NCBI GenBank assembly: GCA_036268355.1
Contig: DATAUG010000261.1
Location: forward strand, 18,674 to 82,673
Origin: DASQPJ01 sp036268355
Lineage (GTDB): Bacteria; Actinomycetota; Actinomycetes; Sporichthyales; Sporichthyaceae
Direction: 5' to 3'
DNA: 64,000 nt
Shown here: one piece after another, positions 24,702 to 35,013 of the stretch
How positions within the stretch are numbered: the first letter of the stretch is position 1
Layout of the letters: each line of letters opens with the position of its first letter
The notes under the pieces: model-generated
Seen by the model: only the letters and a program-made list of their open reading frames with translations
Told to the model about the DNA's origin: nothing
Database searches by the model: none
Translations under genes and position numbers: made by a program

Positions 24702-25097
24702 TCAGGGGGCCGGGCGCTGGTCTCGCCGCAGCGGATGATCCGGCGGGATCTCGACCAGCACGATCGGGACGCCGTCCGGATCGGCGATCCAGCACTCGAT
24801 CAGGCCCCATGGCTCGAGGCGGGGTTCGCGGCGCACCGGGACCCCGCGGGCGGCCAGCCGCTCGCGCTCGGCGGCCACGTCGCGCACCTGCAGCCACAAC
24901 GCGATGCCGGCCGGGGCGACCTGCCCGGTTCCGGCGGAGATCTCGAGCAACCCGTTGCCGAGGAAGAACACGGTCCCCGGGGCGTCCGCCGGGCCGAACT
25001 CACGCGCGGTGGCCAGCCCGATCACCTCTCGGTAGAAGTGCACGGACCGGCGATGATCGGTCGGGTGCAGGAGCACGCGGCTGCTCAGGACGTCCAT
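24702..25097 (-). CDS. Glyoxalase/VOC-superfamily protein
   Basis: 131 residues of the vicinal-oxygen-chelate fold with two beta-alpha-beta-beta-beta modules: SSRVLLHPTDHRRSVHFYREVIGL at the N-terminus, FFLGNGLLEIS, and the C-terminal CWIADPDGVPIVLVEIP. Metal ligands are plausible (a His near the start, Glu at LLEIS and near VLVEIP). ATG 25097 begins right at the family start, without a clear ribosome site. Convergent with the MMPL gene. Function unknown. Confidence 0.82.
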   Translation of the reverse strand: MDVLSSRVLLHPTDHRRSVHFYREVIGLATAREFGPADAPGTVFFLGNGLLEISAGTGQVAPAGIALWLQVRDVAAERERLAARGVPVRREPRLEPWGLIECWIADPDGVPIVLVEIPPDHPLRRDQRPAP

Positions 25098-25542
25098 CGG
25101 TGAATCGTGTCGCAGCAGGCGGCCCGGCGGCGTGGCTGCCGGGGCTGAACCCGGCGGATCGGGGACAAATCGGGGCAACTCGGCCCATCCGCGGCGTCGG
25201 CGGTTCCGAAGACCCTGCAGCAGAGGTGTGTACGGGAGGTGATTCGCCCGTGGTTGGGTCCGCCGCACGTCCCGGTGCGGCGAGCCTCGCCGGCCGAGGG
25301 CAAGTGCTACCCGACTCCCGGGGGTAGCCGGCAGGTCGTCGGCCTCCAACTGAATGCTGTTCCTGGCGGCACGTAGGACGGCTCCGAAGCGCTCGGCGTT
25401 CGGATCCGGTCTCGCCAGGGGCCGCTGCGGCGCCCCCGGTATCGTCTTCGGCGGGTCGGGAGCCGCCGCGCGGACAACCAGAAGTCCCCGAGACACCCCT
25501 TCGGCAAGGCGTCTCGGGGGCTTCGCCGCCCAGGGCGATGAC
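25098..25542. other. 445-bp stretch without a recognised gene
   Basis: Lies between the VOC gene start and the 3' end of the Vgb-like gene, both on the minus strand. No reading frame on either strand looks like a real protein: those present are Arg/Pro-rich and lack ribosome sites. The only structure I see is the terminator-like hairpin at 25481-25524. Confidence 0.5.
25481..25524 (-). terminator. Terminator-like hairpin after the Vgb-like gene
   Basis: CCCCGAGAC (25486-25494) pairs with GTCTCGGGG (25511-25519); after one mismatch the stem continues for 4 bp (GAAG/CTTC). It lies 19 bp beyond the stop of the minus-strand gene at 25543. Confidence 0.65.
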
Positions 25543-26490
25543 TCAGGGTTGCGCGGTGGCGCTGGGCTTGGTCGACGCGGTGGCCGACGTGGAGGGCATG
25601 GTCGAGGGGCCGGCCGACGCTGTGGGCGTCGGGGCGGTCGTGGTCTGCGCCGGCCCGGGGACACCGGCCCCCAGCGGGGCGCGGACAACCTTGTCAGCCG
25701 TGTCCTCGGTGAACCACAGGTTGTGGTCCGGCCCGATGGTCAGCCCGGCGATGCTGTTGGCCGCGTCGGGCAGCGCGTACTCCTGAATCACCCCGGTTGG
25801 GGTGATCGAGCCGAGCTTGCCGACGTCCTCGGTGAACCACAGGTTGCCGTCCGGACCCACGGTGATGTCCGACGGATCGCCCTGTGCGGTCGGCACGGTG
25901 AACTCCTTGATCGAGCCCGTGGGCGTGATCCGGCCGATCTTGTTGCCGTCGTTCTCGGTGAACCAGAGGTTGCCGTCCGGGCCGGAGACGATGTCGGCCG
26001 GGCTGGACGAGTCAGTGGGAACGGTGAACTCCTTGATCACCCCGGCGGGGGTGATCTGGCCGATCTTGTTGCCGTCGCCCTCGGTGAACCAGACGTTGCC
26101 GTCCGGGCCGGCGGTGATCTCGGCCGGGCTGGACGCCGCGGTCGGGATGTTGTACTCCGTCACCGTCCCGCCGGGGGTCACCTTTCCGACCTTGTTGTCG
26201 TCCTCGAGGAACCACAGGTTGCCGTCAGGTCCGGTGGTGATCTCGCCCGGCGAGGCGTTCGCGGTCGGGACGTTGAAGACGGTGAACGTCGGCGAGCCGG
26301 ACGTCGACCCCGACGCCCCGCCCGGAGCGGGCGAGGCGGTATCGGTCGGGGTCGTGGACCCCGTGCTCGGGGGCGGCGGGGCCGACTTCGAGGAGGAGCC
26401 GGGCAGTGTGCAACCGGCAAGCAGCAGGGTGGCCAGGCCCAGGCCGAGCAGGCCCGCGGCCTTGCTGTGGTGTCGATGTCTGAGAGTCAC
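25543..26490 (-). CDS. Vgb-like beta-propeller lipoprotein
   Basis: 315 residues. Starts with a lipoprotein signal: basic n-region, hydrophobic core GLLGLGLATLLLAGC with lipobox LAGC, then a Ser/Pro/Thr-rich linker. The mature part has about five NHL/virginiamycin-B-lyase-type blades, each with TGPDGNLWFTE and GKITPTG-like segments of about 45 residues; Vgb itself has seven. It ends in a Thr/Ser/Pro/Ala-rich tail of about 45 residues. Probably a surface-anchored binding protein rather than a proven streptogramin lyase, since blades are missing and catalytic residues cannot be confirmed. GTG 26490 fits a leaderless start (TAACCT 7 nt upstream). Confidence 0.78.
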   Translation of the reverse strand: MTLRHRHHSKAAGLLGLGLATLLLAGCTLPGSSSKSAPPPPSTGSTTPTDTASPAPGGASGSTSGSPTFTVFNVPTANASPGEITTGPDGNLWFLEDDNKVGKVTPGGTVTEYNIPTAASSPAEITAGPDGNVWFTEGDGNKIGQITPAGVIKEFTVPTDSSSPADIVSGPDGNLWFTENDGNKIGRITPTGSIKEFTVPTAQGDPSDITVGPDGNLWFTEDVGKLGSITPTGVIQEYALPDAANSIAGLTIGPDHNLWFTEDTADKVVRAPLGAGVPGPAQTTTAPTPTASAGPSTMPSTSATASTKPSATAQP

Positions 26491-26497
26491 GTGATCA

Positions 26498-26503
26498 AGG
26501 TTA
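26498..26503 (-). promoter_or_regulatory. Putative leaderless -10 element of the Vgb-like gene
   Basis: Minus-strand TAACCT, 7 nt before the GTG at 26490. No Shine-Dalgarno sequence is visible between them. Confidence 0.5.
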
Positions 26504-26646
26504 TGGGTCGACCAACCCGCGACACGCGCATTCGCGGGAAGTCCAATCTGAATCATAGGCGGGCGCAGCCAGAACACAGTCACGACGGAAGGCGCAATTC
26601 GGTGCGCATTACGCACCGAGTCGGTCGCCGAACGCGAGCCGAATAT

Positions 26647-27144
26647 CTAAGGCTGCGTCACTTCCTCAGCTGCCAAGCGTTCTCGGGAGGCGACTATCTC
26701 CAACTCGGCGGCGTGTCGATCCACCCAGGTGGCGCCTTCCACCGACTTGCCGGGTTCGAGGTCCTTGTACACCTCGAAGAAATGCTGTATCTCCAGCCGG
26801 TGGAATTCCGCCAGGTGATGAATGTCGCGAATGTGCTCCAGGCGGGGATCGTTGGTCGGCACGCAGAGGACCTTGTCGTCGCCGCCCTTCTCGTCGGTCA
26901 TCCGGAACATCCCGATTGCGCGGCACAGGATCAGACAGCCCGGGAACGTCGGTTCGTCGACCAGTACCAACGCGTCCAACGGGTCACCGTCCTCGCCCAG
27001 GGTGCCCTCGACGAACCCGTAGTCGGCCGGGTAACGGGTGGCCGTGAACAGCATCCGGTCCAGCCGGATCCGTCCGCTCACGTGATCCATCTCGTACTTG
27101 TTGCGATGGCCCTTCGGGATCTCGACAGTGACGTCGAACTGCAT
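26647..27144 (-). CDS. ppa: Inorganic pyrophosphatase
   Basis: 165 residues of family I soluble pyrophosphatase, which hydrolyses PPi to drive biosynthesis. The family hallmark is DEGDPLDALV-like: here GEDGDPLDALVLVDE, with further metal-binding segments EIPKGHRNKYE, YPADYGFVEGT, GGDDKVLCVP and HFFEVYKDLEPGK. ATG 27144 (MQFDVTVEIPKG) matches the usual actinobacterial start; an in-frame GTG at 27165 would add seven residues. Divergent from dacB, as is common in actinobacteria. Confidence 0.96.
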   Translation of the reverse strand: MQFDVTVEIPKGHRNKYEMDHVSGRIRLDRMLFTATRYPADYGFVEGTLGEDGDPLDALVLVDEPTFPGCLILCRAIGMFRMTDEKGGDDKVLCVPTNDPRLEHIRDIHHLAEFHRLEIQHFFEVYKDLEPGKSVEGATWVDRHAAELEIVASRERLAAEEVTQP

Positions 27145-27305
27145 CGGCTCCACGGACTCGGGCACCTCGTACTCACCGATGAGGACGCGGCGGGTGCCGC
27201 GAGACTGGTCCGCCCATTCTCCACGGCGTCTTCTCCGCGGTGTCGGCGCGCGGACCGGTGTGCCGGTGTCGCGGCGTCAGGGGGAGTCGGCCCGGGTCGG
27301 CGCAG

Positions 27306-27311
27306 TAGGGT
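27306..27311 (+). promoter_or_regulatory. Putative leaderless -10 element of dacB
   Basis: TAGGGT, 7 nt upstream of the GTG at 27319. The same hexamer at the same spacing precedes folP (35001). Confidence 0.5.
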
Positions 27312-27318
27312 CGAGCGC

Positions 27319-28803
27319 GTGCGGGGGCGATGGGCGAGCGGGTGCCTCGCGCTGGCCCTGACCCTGGTGGCGGGTTCGGCCGCTGCGCAGCAGACCCCGG
27401 GCCCGCAACCGGCCACGCCACCGGCCGCCACCACCGTCGAGGACTTGACCCCGGTCCTGCCCGGACAAGGTCTGGCACCGACCGCGGCCGGGCTGGCGAG
27501 TCGACTGGCCAACCTGCTCACCAACTCCGCGCTCGGGCCGCACTTCGGCCTCCAGCTGACCGACGTCGGCAGCGGCACCCCGCTGTACGGCGTCAACGGC
27601 AACGATCCGTTCGCCCCGGCGTCGGTGACCAAGGTGCTGACCGCCGCGGCAACCCTGGTCACCCTCGGCCCGGACACGCGGCTGCACACCTGCGTGATGC
27701 TCCTGCCGGCCGCCGCGACCCCGGCCCCCATCCCCCCGGTGTCACCCGGGCCGTCGTTCCCACCCGGCCCGTCGCTGGAACCCGGGCCCCCGGTCTCGCC
27801 CGGGCCGACGGCGGCGCCGCTCCCGGAACGCACCGTGGTCCTGATCGGCGGCGGCGACCCGTTGCTGACGTCGTTGCCGACCGGCAGCGACGAGCTGCCC
27901 GCCTACCCGCAGCGCGCCCACCTCGACGACCTCGCGATCCAGACGGCGCAGGGCCTGCGCAACGTCGGCATCGACCGGATTCGGCTGCGTTACGACTCGT
28001 CGTTCTTCAGCGGCCCGGCCGCCTCGCCGCAATGGGTGCACAGCTACACCTCCGACGTGGTCGGCCCGGTTGTCGCGTTGTCCGCCGACGCCGGCCGCGC
28101 GCAGCCGGAGAACGAGGGCCGGGTGGCCGACCCGGCGGCGCACACCGCGGCGTTGTTCGCCGCCCAGTTGCGGCAGGCCGGGGTCACCGTGCTGGACAAG
28201 CCCGCCCCGCAGGTCGCGCCACCCGGCGTCCCGACCATCGGCGACGTCGCCTCGGCGCCGCTGGGCGCGATGCTGGAGTGGATGCTCGTCCAGAGCGACA
28301 ACGACGTGGCCGAGGCGATGGCCCGCCAGGTCGCGATCCACGACGGGCGGCCGGCCACGTTCACCGACGGCGCGGCCGCGGTGCGTGCCGAGGTCAGCAA
28401 GCTTGGCGTCGACCTGACCGGGGTCACCACCTACGACGGAAGCGGCCTGTCGCGGGAGGACCGGATCCCGCCGCGGGTGCTGGCCCAGACCCTCGCTGCC
28501 GCGGCCTCGGGGCCGAACCAGGTGCTGCGGGTGCTCACCGGCGGGCTGGCCGTGGCCGGTGTGAACGGCACCCTGATGCTGCACTTCTACGACCCGCGCT
28601 CGATGGCGGCCCGCGGCATCCTGCGTGCCAAGAGCGGCAGTCTGCAGGGGGTGGTCTCACTGACCGGGATCCTGCCCGACGCCGACGGCCGGCTGCTCAC
28701 CTTCGCGGCGATCGCCGACGACGTGGCCCCCGGCGAGGGCCTGGCGGCGCGGGTGGCGATCGAACGCATCGCGGCCGCGCTGCTGTCCTGCGGCTGTCGC
28801 TGA
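27319..28803 (+). CDS. dacB: D-alanyl-D-alanine carboxypeptidase/endopeptidase (PBP4 type)
   Basis: 494 residues, exported. Signal peptide 1-23 (CLALALTLVAGSAAA). Penicillin-binding motifs: SVTK with Ser102 and Lys105, SDN in LVQSDNDVAEAMAR, and KSG in ILRAKSGSLQGV. It trims peptidoglycan stem peptides outside the membrane. Unusual: a Pro/Ser/Gly-rich insert of about 40 residues (131-170, motifs such as PGPSFPPGPS) separates two strands soon after the SVTK box. GTG 27319 fits a leaderless start. Heads the dacB-metalloprotease-tilS-hpt-ftsH series typical of actinobacteria. Confidence 0.93.
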   Translation: MRGRWASGCLALALTLVAGSAAAQQTPGPQPATPPAATTVEDLTPVLPGQGLAPTAAGLASRLANLLTNSALGPHFGLQLTDVGSGTPLYGVNGNDPFAPASVTKVLTAAATLVTLGPDTRLHTCVMLLPAAATPAPIPPVSPGPSFPPGPSLEPGPPVSPGPTAAPLPERTVVLIGGGDPLLTSLPTGSDELPAYPQRAHLDDLAIQTAQGLRNVGIDRIRLRYDSSFFSGPAASPQWVHSYTSDVVGPVVALSADAGRAQPENEGRVADPAAHTAALFAAQLRQAGVTVLDKPAPQVAPPGVPTIGDVASAPLGAMLEWMLVQSDNDVAEAMARQVAIHDGRPATFTDGAAAVRAEVSKLGVDLTGVTTYDGSGLSREDRIPPRVLAQTLAAAASGPNQVLRVLTGGLAVAGVNGTLMLHFYDPRSMAARGILRAKSGSLQGVVSLTGILPDADGRLLTFAAIADDVAPGEGLAARVAIERIAAALLSCGCR

Positions 28804-28839
28804 GGCCTGCGCCGCCCGTTACCGCCCGAGCCCGCATCT

Positions 28840-28892
28840 TCTGGCGTGTCCCGCGCCCTTCCGGCGACCGGAAGGGCGCGCGACACGCCAGA
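28840..28892. terminator. Strong hairpin after dacB
   Basis: Arms 28840-28864 and 28868-28892 are 25 nt each with one mismatch and a 3-nt CGA loop; the arm begins TCTGGCGTGTC. It starts 37 bp after the dacB stop and ends before the promoter of the next gene. No T-tract follows. Very stable, probably stops or protects the dacB mRNA. Confidence 0.75.
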
Positions 28893-28955
28893 GGACGGGG
28901 ACAGGCGCGGCCTTACCCGCTCGGGTCTCCCGGCGCGTCCGGTGCGATCGGCGGT

Positions 28956-28961
28956 TACGGT
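28956..28961 (+). promoter_or_regulatory. Putative leaderless -10 element of the metalloprotease gene
   Basis: TACGGT, 6 nt before the GTG at 28968, with no ribosome site in between. Confidence 0.45.
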
Positions 28962-28967
28962 GGGGCC

Positions 28968-30098
28968 GTGAACAGCGGTGGGGAAACGAACGTTGTTGTC
29001 GACTGGGACTTGGCTCGGTCGATCGGCAAGCGGCTGGTGGCTCGATCGCCGTCGGTATCCCCGTTCGAAGCCATCGAGGTCGTTGATCAGCTGCGTCGAT
29101 TCGCGGTCGAATCGGCGGAGCACGTTTCGGCCTTCACCGGTCTGAGCGCCCCGGACCCCGGGCCGCCAACACTCGTCGTGGACCGGCAGCGCTGGTTGGA
29201 CGTGAACGTCGATGCCTTCGCGGTCCAGGTCCAGCCGCTGCTGGACAAGATCGCGGCGAGCCGCTCCGGCCAGATCGCCGGCGCCGTGGGCGCGGTCGGC
29301 CGCCGGGCCACCGCTTTCGAGATCGGGTTCCTGCTGTCGTTCATCGGCTCCCGGGTGCTCGGTCAGTACGAGCCGTTCCTGCCCTCGATCGGTGAGGGCG
29401 CGAGCGAACACGGGACGCTGCTGTTGGTGGCGCCGAACGTGGTCGCTGCCGAGCGCGACATGCGGCTGTCGCCGGCGGACTTCCGCCGTTGGGTCTGCCT
29501 GCACGAGGAGACCCATCGGGTGCAGTTCACCGCGGTGCCCTGGATGCGCGAACACGTCGCCGGTCTGGTGCGACAGTTCCTGTTGGCCACCGAGGTGGAC
29601 CCGGGCGTGGTTGTCACCTGGGCCAACAACGTCGCCCGCGCCGCCGGCGACGTCGTGCGTGGGAAGGCCGCGTTCAGCCTCGTCGATCTGGTCACGAACC
29701 CGGACCAGCGGCGCGTGATGGACCAGCTCACCGCGTTGATGAGCGTGCTGGAGGGCCACGCGGAGTTCGTCATGGACGGGGTCGGGCCGAGCGTCGTGCC
29801 GACGGTCGCCGAGATCCGAACCGCCTTCAACGCCCGCCGTGCCGGGCGGTCCAGCCTCGACACGCTGTTGCGTCACCTACTCGGCCTGGAGGCGAAGATG
29901 CGGCAGTACCGCGACGGAGAGCGATTCGTCTCCGCGGTCGTCGACCGGGTCGGAATGGCGGGCTTCAACGAGGTGTGGGCCGCGCCGGCCAACCTGCCCT
30001 CGCTGTCCGAGCTGCACGACCCGGCGGCCTGGGTGGCCCGGGTGCACGCCGCGGGTGCGCCGGTCGCGCCGGTCGCGGCCGCGCACGACGGCCGGTGA
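28968..30098 (+). CDS. Zinc-dependent metalloprotease, F420-biosynthesis-associated family
   Basis: 376 residues. The zinc site is HEETH at residues 179-183 in RRWVCLHEETHRVQFTAVPW, with a probable distal ligand in VLEGHAEFVMDGVG. This matches the actinobacterial family annotated as coenzyme-F420-biosynthesis-associated or zinc-dependent metalloprotease; its substrate is not known. No signal peptide. Conserved placement between dacB and tilS supports a housekeeping role. Confidence 0.88.
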   Translation: MNSGGETNVVVDWDLARSIGKRLVARSPSVSPFEAIEVVDQLRRFAVESAEHVSAFTGLSAPDPGPPTLVVDRQRWLDVNVDAFAVQVQPLLDKIAASRSGQIAGAVGAVGRRATAFEIGFLLSFIGSRVLGQYEPFLPSIGEGASEHGTLLLVAPNVVAAERDMRLSPADFRRWVCLHEETHRVQFTAVPWMREHVAGLVRQFLLATEVDPGVVVTWANNVARAAGDVVRGKAAFSLVDLVTNPDQRRVMDQLTALMSVLEGHAEFVMDGVGPSVVPTVAEIRTAFNARRAGRSSLDTLLRHLLGLEAKMRQYRDGERFVSAVVDRVGMAGFNEVWAAPANLPSLSELHDPAAWVARVHAAGAPVAPVAAAHDGR

Positions 30099-30190
30099 CG
30101 GCGTCCGTAGGTCGGGCGGCCGGACCCGGTGGTGGCCGCGGTATGCGTGGCCGCGGTGTGCACCGCGGCGATGGGTGACGGAGTCCACCC

Positions 30191-31165
30191 ATGGGGCCGC
30201 ACCCAGCGGTCGCGGCGGTTCGCAACGCCGTCCATGCGGCGCTGAGTGACCTGCCCGCGGGCTGCCTGGTGCTCGTCGCGTGCAGTGGCGGGGCGGACTC
30301 GCTCGCGTTGGCCGCCGCGGCGGCGTTCGTCGGTCCGCGTGCGACTCTGCGAATCGGCGGGGTGTCCGTGGACCACGGCCTGCAGGACGGTTCGGCGGAA
30401 CGCGCCGAGGCAGTGGCCCAGCAGTTGCGCACCCTGGGGCTGGCTCCGGTGGAGGCCTGCCGGGTCACGGTCGGCACCGCCGGCGGACCGGAGGCCGCCG
30501 CGCGAGCGGCGCGTTACCGGGCGCTGGACGCCGCGGCCGACCGGTTGGCCGCCACCACGGTCCTGCTCGGGCACACCGCCGACGACCAGGCCGAGACCGT
30601 ACTGCTCGGCCTGGCTCGTGGCTCGGGAGCGCGGTCGCTGGCCGGCATGGCCCCGGTGGCCGGCCGTTACCGTCGACCGTTCCTGGACCTGCCTCGGCGG
30701 CTGGTCCGCGAGGCCTGTGTCGCGGCGGGGCTGGACGCTTGGGAGGACCCGCACAACCGTGACCCGGCCTTCACCCGGACCCGCGTCCGCGACGCGGCCC
30801 TGCCCGCGTTGGAGTCCGCCCTCGGCCCGGGCGTCGCCGCCGCGCTGGCTCGTACCGCCCGGCTGCTGCGCGCCGACGCCGACGCGTTGGACGCGGTCGC
30901 CGAATCCGCCGCGCCGGACTGCGTCCGCGACGACGGCTTGGACTGCGTGGCGCTGATGACGTTGCCCGAGGCGATTCGCGGCCGGGTCCTGCGGCGGGCC
31001 GCGGTGGCCGCCGGCTGTCCGGCCGGAGCGCTGGCCGCCGGTCACGTGGCCGCGCTGGACCGGTTGTGTTCGACGGCCGGGCTGGGGCCGGCGCATCTAC
31101 CCGGTGGCATTCGGGCCACCCGTCGGTGTGGGACCCTCGTGCTGTGGCGCCCGCCCGAGGAATGA
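30191..31165 (+). CDS. tilS: tRNA(Ile)-lysidine synthase
   Basis: 324 residues. N-type ATP pyrophosphatase with PP-loop CSGGADSLAL (SGGADS 32-37), then VDHGLQDGS and LLGHTADDQAETVLLGLARGSG, the signature of TilS, which makes lysidine at C34 of tRNA-Ile(CAU). C-terminal domain is short, as in actinobacteria. GGAG 7 nt upstream supports ATG 30191. Followed by hpt 10 bp after the stop; the two are likely one transcript. Confidence 0.95.
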   Translation: MGPHPAVAAVRNAVHAALSDLPAGCLVLVACSGGADSLALAAAAAFVGPRATLRIGGVSVDHGLQDGSAERAEAVAQQLRTLGLAPVEACRVTVGTAGGPEAAARAARYRALDAAADRLAATTVLLGHTADDQAETVLLGLARGSGARSLAGMAPVAGRYRRPFLDLPRRLVREACVAAGLDAWEDPHNRDPAFTRTRVRDAALPALESALGPGVAAALARTARLLRADADALDAVAESAAPDCVRDDGLDCVALMTLPEAIRGRVLRRAAVAAGCPAGALAAGHVAALDRLCSTAGLGPAHLPGGIRATRRCGTLVLWRPPEE

Positions 31166-31175
31166 GACTGCCGGC

Positions 31176-31727
31176 ATGAACTGCGCGGACGTGTCCGGCG
31201 AGATCGGCAAAGTGCTGGTCTCCGCGGAGGAGATCGCCGGCCGCACGCAGGAGTTGGCCGCCCAGATCGACGCCGACTACGCCGGCCGTGACCTGCTGCT
31301 GGTCGGTGTGCTCAAGGGTGCCGTGATGGTCATGGCCGACCTGGCCCGGGCGCTGTCGCACCCGGTGGAGATGGACTGGATGGCGGTGTCCTCCTACGGG
31401 TCGGGCACCAAGTCCTCCGGGGTCGTGCGCATCCTCAAGGACCTCGACCTGGACCTGTCCGGGCGCAACGTGCTGGTCGTCGAGGACATCATCGACTCGG
31501 GGCTGACCCTGTCCTGGCTGTTGGCCAACCTGTCCTCGCGCGGACCGGCCAGCCTGGAGGTGTTCGCGATGCTCCGCAAGCCGGACGCCACCAAGGTCGA
31601 CGTCCCGGTGCGGTATCTCGGGTTCGACATCCCCAACGAGTTCGTGGTCGGCTACGGGTTGGACTACCGCGAGCGGTATCGCAACCTGCCGTTCGTGGCG
31701 ACGCTGGACGACTCGGCCTTCGACTGA
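31176..31727 (+). CDS. hpt: Hypoxanthine phosphoribosyltransferase
   Basis: 183 residues. PRPP-binding motif VLVVEDIIDSGLTL is exact for the family, with VGVLKGAVMVMADL upstream and YLGFDIPNEFVVGYGLDY near the end. Salvages hypoxanthine and guanine. ATG 31176 chosen because it gives the standard length; an earlier start at 31104 would overlap tilS. The tilS-hpt-ftsH order is classic in Gram-positives. Confidence 0.96.
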   Translation: MNCADVSGEIGKVLVSAEEIAGRTQELAAQIDADYAGRDLLLVGVLKGAVMVMADLARALSHPVEMDWMAVSSYGSGTKSSGVVRILKDLDLDLSGRNVLVVEDIIDSGLTLSWLLANLSSRGPASLEVFAMLRKPDATKVDVPVRYLGFDIPNEFVVGYGLDYRERYRNLPFVATLDDSAFD

Positions 31728-31902
31728 CCCGCGGGCCCGCAATCGCAATGCCGCCCGACGGTAATCGGTCCTCGTCCGGGTTCCGGCCCGGAGCCCGACC
31801 ATCCCGGTCCGGCCCGCACGCGGCGACCCGGAACGGCCGAACATATCGGTCCCGCTCGTGGTCAGGGCGCAGATGCCCTCACCGGTGTACCGTCGTAGCT
31901 CT

Positions 31903-31984
31903 TAGGGTGGATCTAGACCGCCCCGGCGCGTCGCGCTCCGGCGCACCGGCACGAACGGGTCAGGAGGAAGGGGCGCGCAGCCCC
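31903..31984 (+). promoter_or_regulatory. ftsH promoter and leader with hairpin after the Shine-Dalgarno sequence
   Basis: TAGGGT (31903-31908) is a candidate -10. A strong AGGAGGA (31962-31968) lies 21 nt before the ftsH ATG, too far for normal initiation, but the gap holds GGGGC/GCCCC (31970-31974 and 31980-31984) around GCGCA. Folding this hairpin would bring the two within reach. No nearer start codon is in frame. Confidence 0.5.
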
Positions 31985-31989
31985 ACACG

Positions 31990-34038
<2,049 letters not shown>

Positions 34039-34066
34039 CCCGACTCCTGTGCTCCGGTCACCGTCG

Positions 34067-34097
34067 ACAGCCGGCCCCTCACGCGGGGGCCGGCTGT
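34067..34097. terminator. Terminator-like hairpin after ftsH
   Basis: ACAGCCGGCCCC (34067-34078) pairs with GGGGCCGGCTGT (34086-34097): 12 bp perfect, 7-nt loop. It begins 28 bp after the ftsH stop. Confidence 0.75.
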
Positions 34098-34195
34098 TCG
34101 CATTGGATGCCCATCCCCAAGGGTTACCGGGTCAGCCCTCTTGCCGGCCGCCAGGACGTCCCAGCGGCCGGCGTCCCACCGGAAGGCCCGGCACA

Positions 34196-34201
34196 TAAGC
34201 T
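34196..34201 (+). promoter_or_regulatory. Putative leaderless -10 element of folE
   Basis: TAAGCT, 6 nt before the GTG at 34208; no ribosome site between. Confidence 0.45.
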
Positions 34202-34207
34202 GGCGAT

Positions 34208-34837
34208 GTGGTCAACCCGATCTCGGTGAACCAGTCGTTCGTGGGCGCCGCCGCGGAGCGGCCCTATGACGCCAAGCGGGTCGAGGACGCGGTGCGCGAG
34301 ATCCTCTACGCGATCGGTGAGGACCCGGACCGCGACGGGCTGCGGGAGACCCCCGCCCGGGTCGCCCGCGCCTACGCCGAGATGTTCGCCGGGATGTGGC
34401 AGTGCCCGGTCGAGGTCCTGAACACCACCTTCGACATCGGCCATGACGAGTTGATCCTGGTCCGCGACATCGAGCTGTTCTCCTGCTGCGAGCACCACCT
34501 CGTCCCGTTCCACGGCGTGGCGCACGTTGGCTACATCCCGGCCGCCGAGGGCAAGATCACCGGGCTGTCGAAGCTCGCCCGGCTGGTCGACGTCTACGCC
34601 CGCCGGCCTCAGGTCCAGGAGCGGCTGACCACCCAGATCGCCGACGCGTTGATGCGCATCCTGGAGCCGCAGGGCGCGATCGTGGTGGTCGAGGCCGAGC
34701 ACTTGTGCATGACCATGCGCGGCGTTCGGAAGCCGGGCGCCCGCACGATTACCTCGGCCGTCCGCGGGGTGCTGCTGAACGAGGCCACCCGCGCCGAGGC
34801 GATGAGCCTGATCCTGCAGGGCGGCCGCGGGCGCTGA
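34208..34837 (+). CDS. folE: GTP cyclohydrolase I
   Basis: 209 residues. Converts GTP to dihydroneopterin triphosphate, first step of folate synthesis. Zinc ligands sit in FSCCEHHLVPF (Cys94, His97) and in AEHLCMTMRGVRKPG; GKITGLSKLARLVD and RLTTQIADALM are family blocks. GTG 34208 is probably leaderless. First of the folate genes; separated from folP by 176 bp that carries a GGGGTGACACCCC repeat element. Confidence 0.97.
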   Translation: MVNPISVNQSFVGAAAERPYDAKRVEDAVREILYAIGEDPDRDGLRETPARVARAYAEMFAGMWQCPVEVLNTTFDIGHDELILVRDIELFSCCEHHLVPFHGVAHVGYIPAAEGKITGLSKLARLVDVYARRPQVQERLTTQIADALMRILEPQGAIVVVEAEHLCMTMRGVRKPGARTITSAVRGVLLNEATRAEAMSLILQGGRGR

Positions 34838-34852
34838 GCCCGCCCCCCTCCT

Positions 34853-34955
34853 TCCCGATGGGGTGACACCCCCCGTTCCCGATGGGGTGACACCCCCTCG
34901 GGACGTAGCCCTCGGCGTGTCGAGAGCGTTTCGCGCCCTTTGGGGGTGTCACCCC
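34853..34955. repeat. GGGGTGACACCCC palindrome element (locus 2)
   Basis: Two 24-bp tandem units each contain GGGGTGACACCCC (34860-34872 and 34884-34896). About 45 bp later the reverse version GGGGTGTCACCCC occurs (34943-34955). Between them, TCGAGAGCGTTTCGCG (34920-34935) matches at 13 of 16 positions the reverse complement of the same part of locus 1 near 15204-15219. It fills the folE-folP gap. Confidence 0.8.
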
Positions 34956-35000
34956 GTGTTGCACGAACTCACCTCCCCGGGGGGTTTGGGCCAAGCCCAC

Positions 35001-35006
35001 TAGGGT
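35001..35006 (+). promoter_or_regulatory. Putative leaderless -10 element of folP
   Basis: TAGGGT, 7 nt before the GTG at 35014, the same hexamer and spacing as dacB. It implies that folP can be transcribed independently of folE. Confidence 0.5.
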
Positions 35007-35013
35007 TCGGCGG

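Noticed and set aside
25354..28803. 1149-residue plus-strand frame ending with dacB
   Set aside because: Only the part from 27319 is DacB; the rest reads antisense through the Vgb-like and pyrophosphatase genes.
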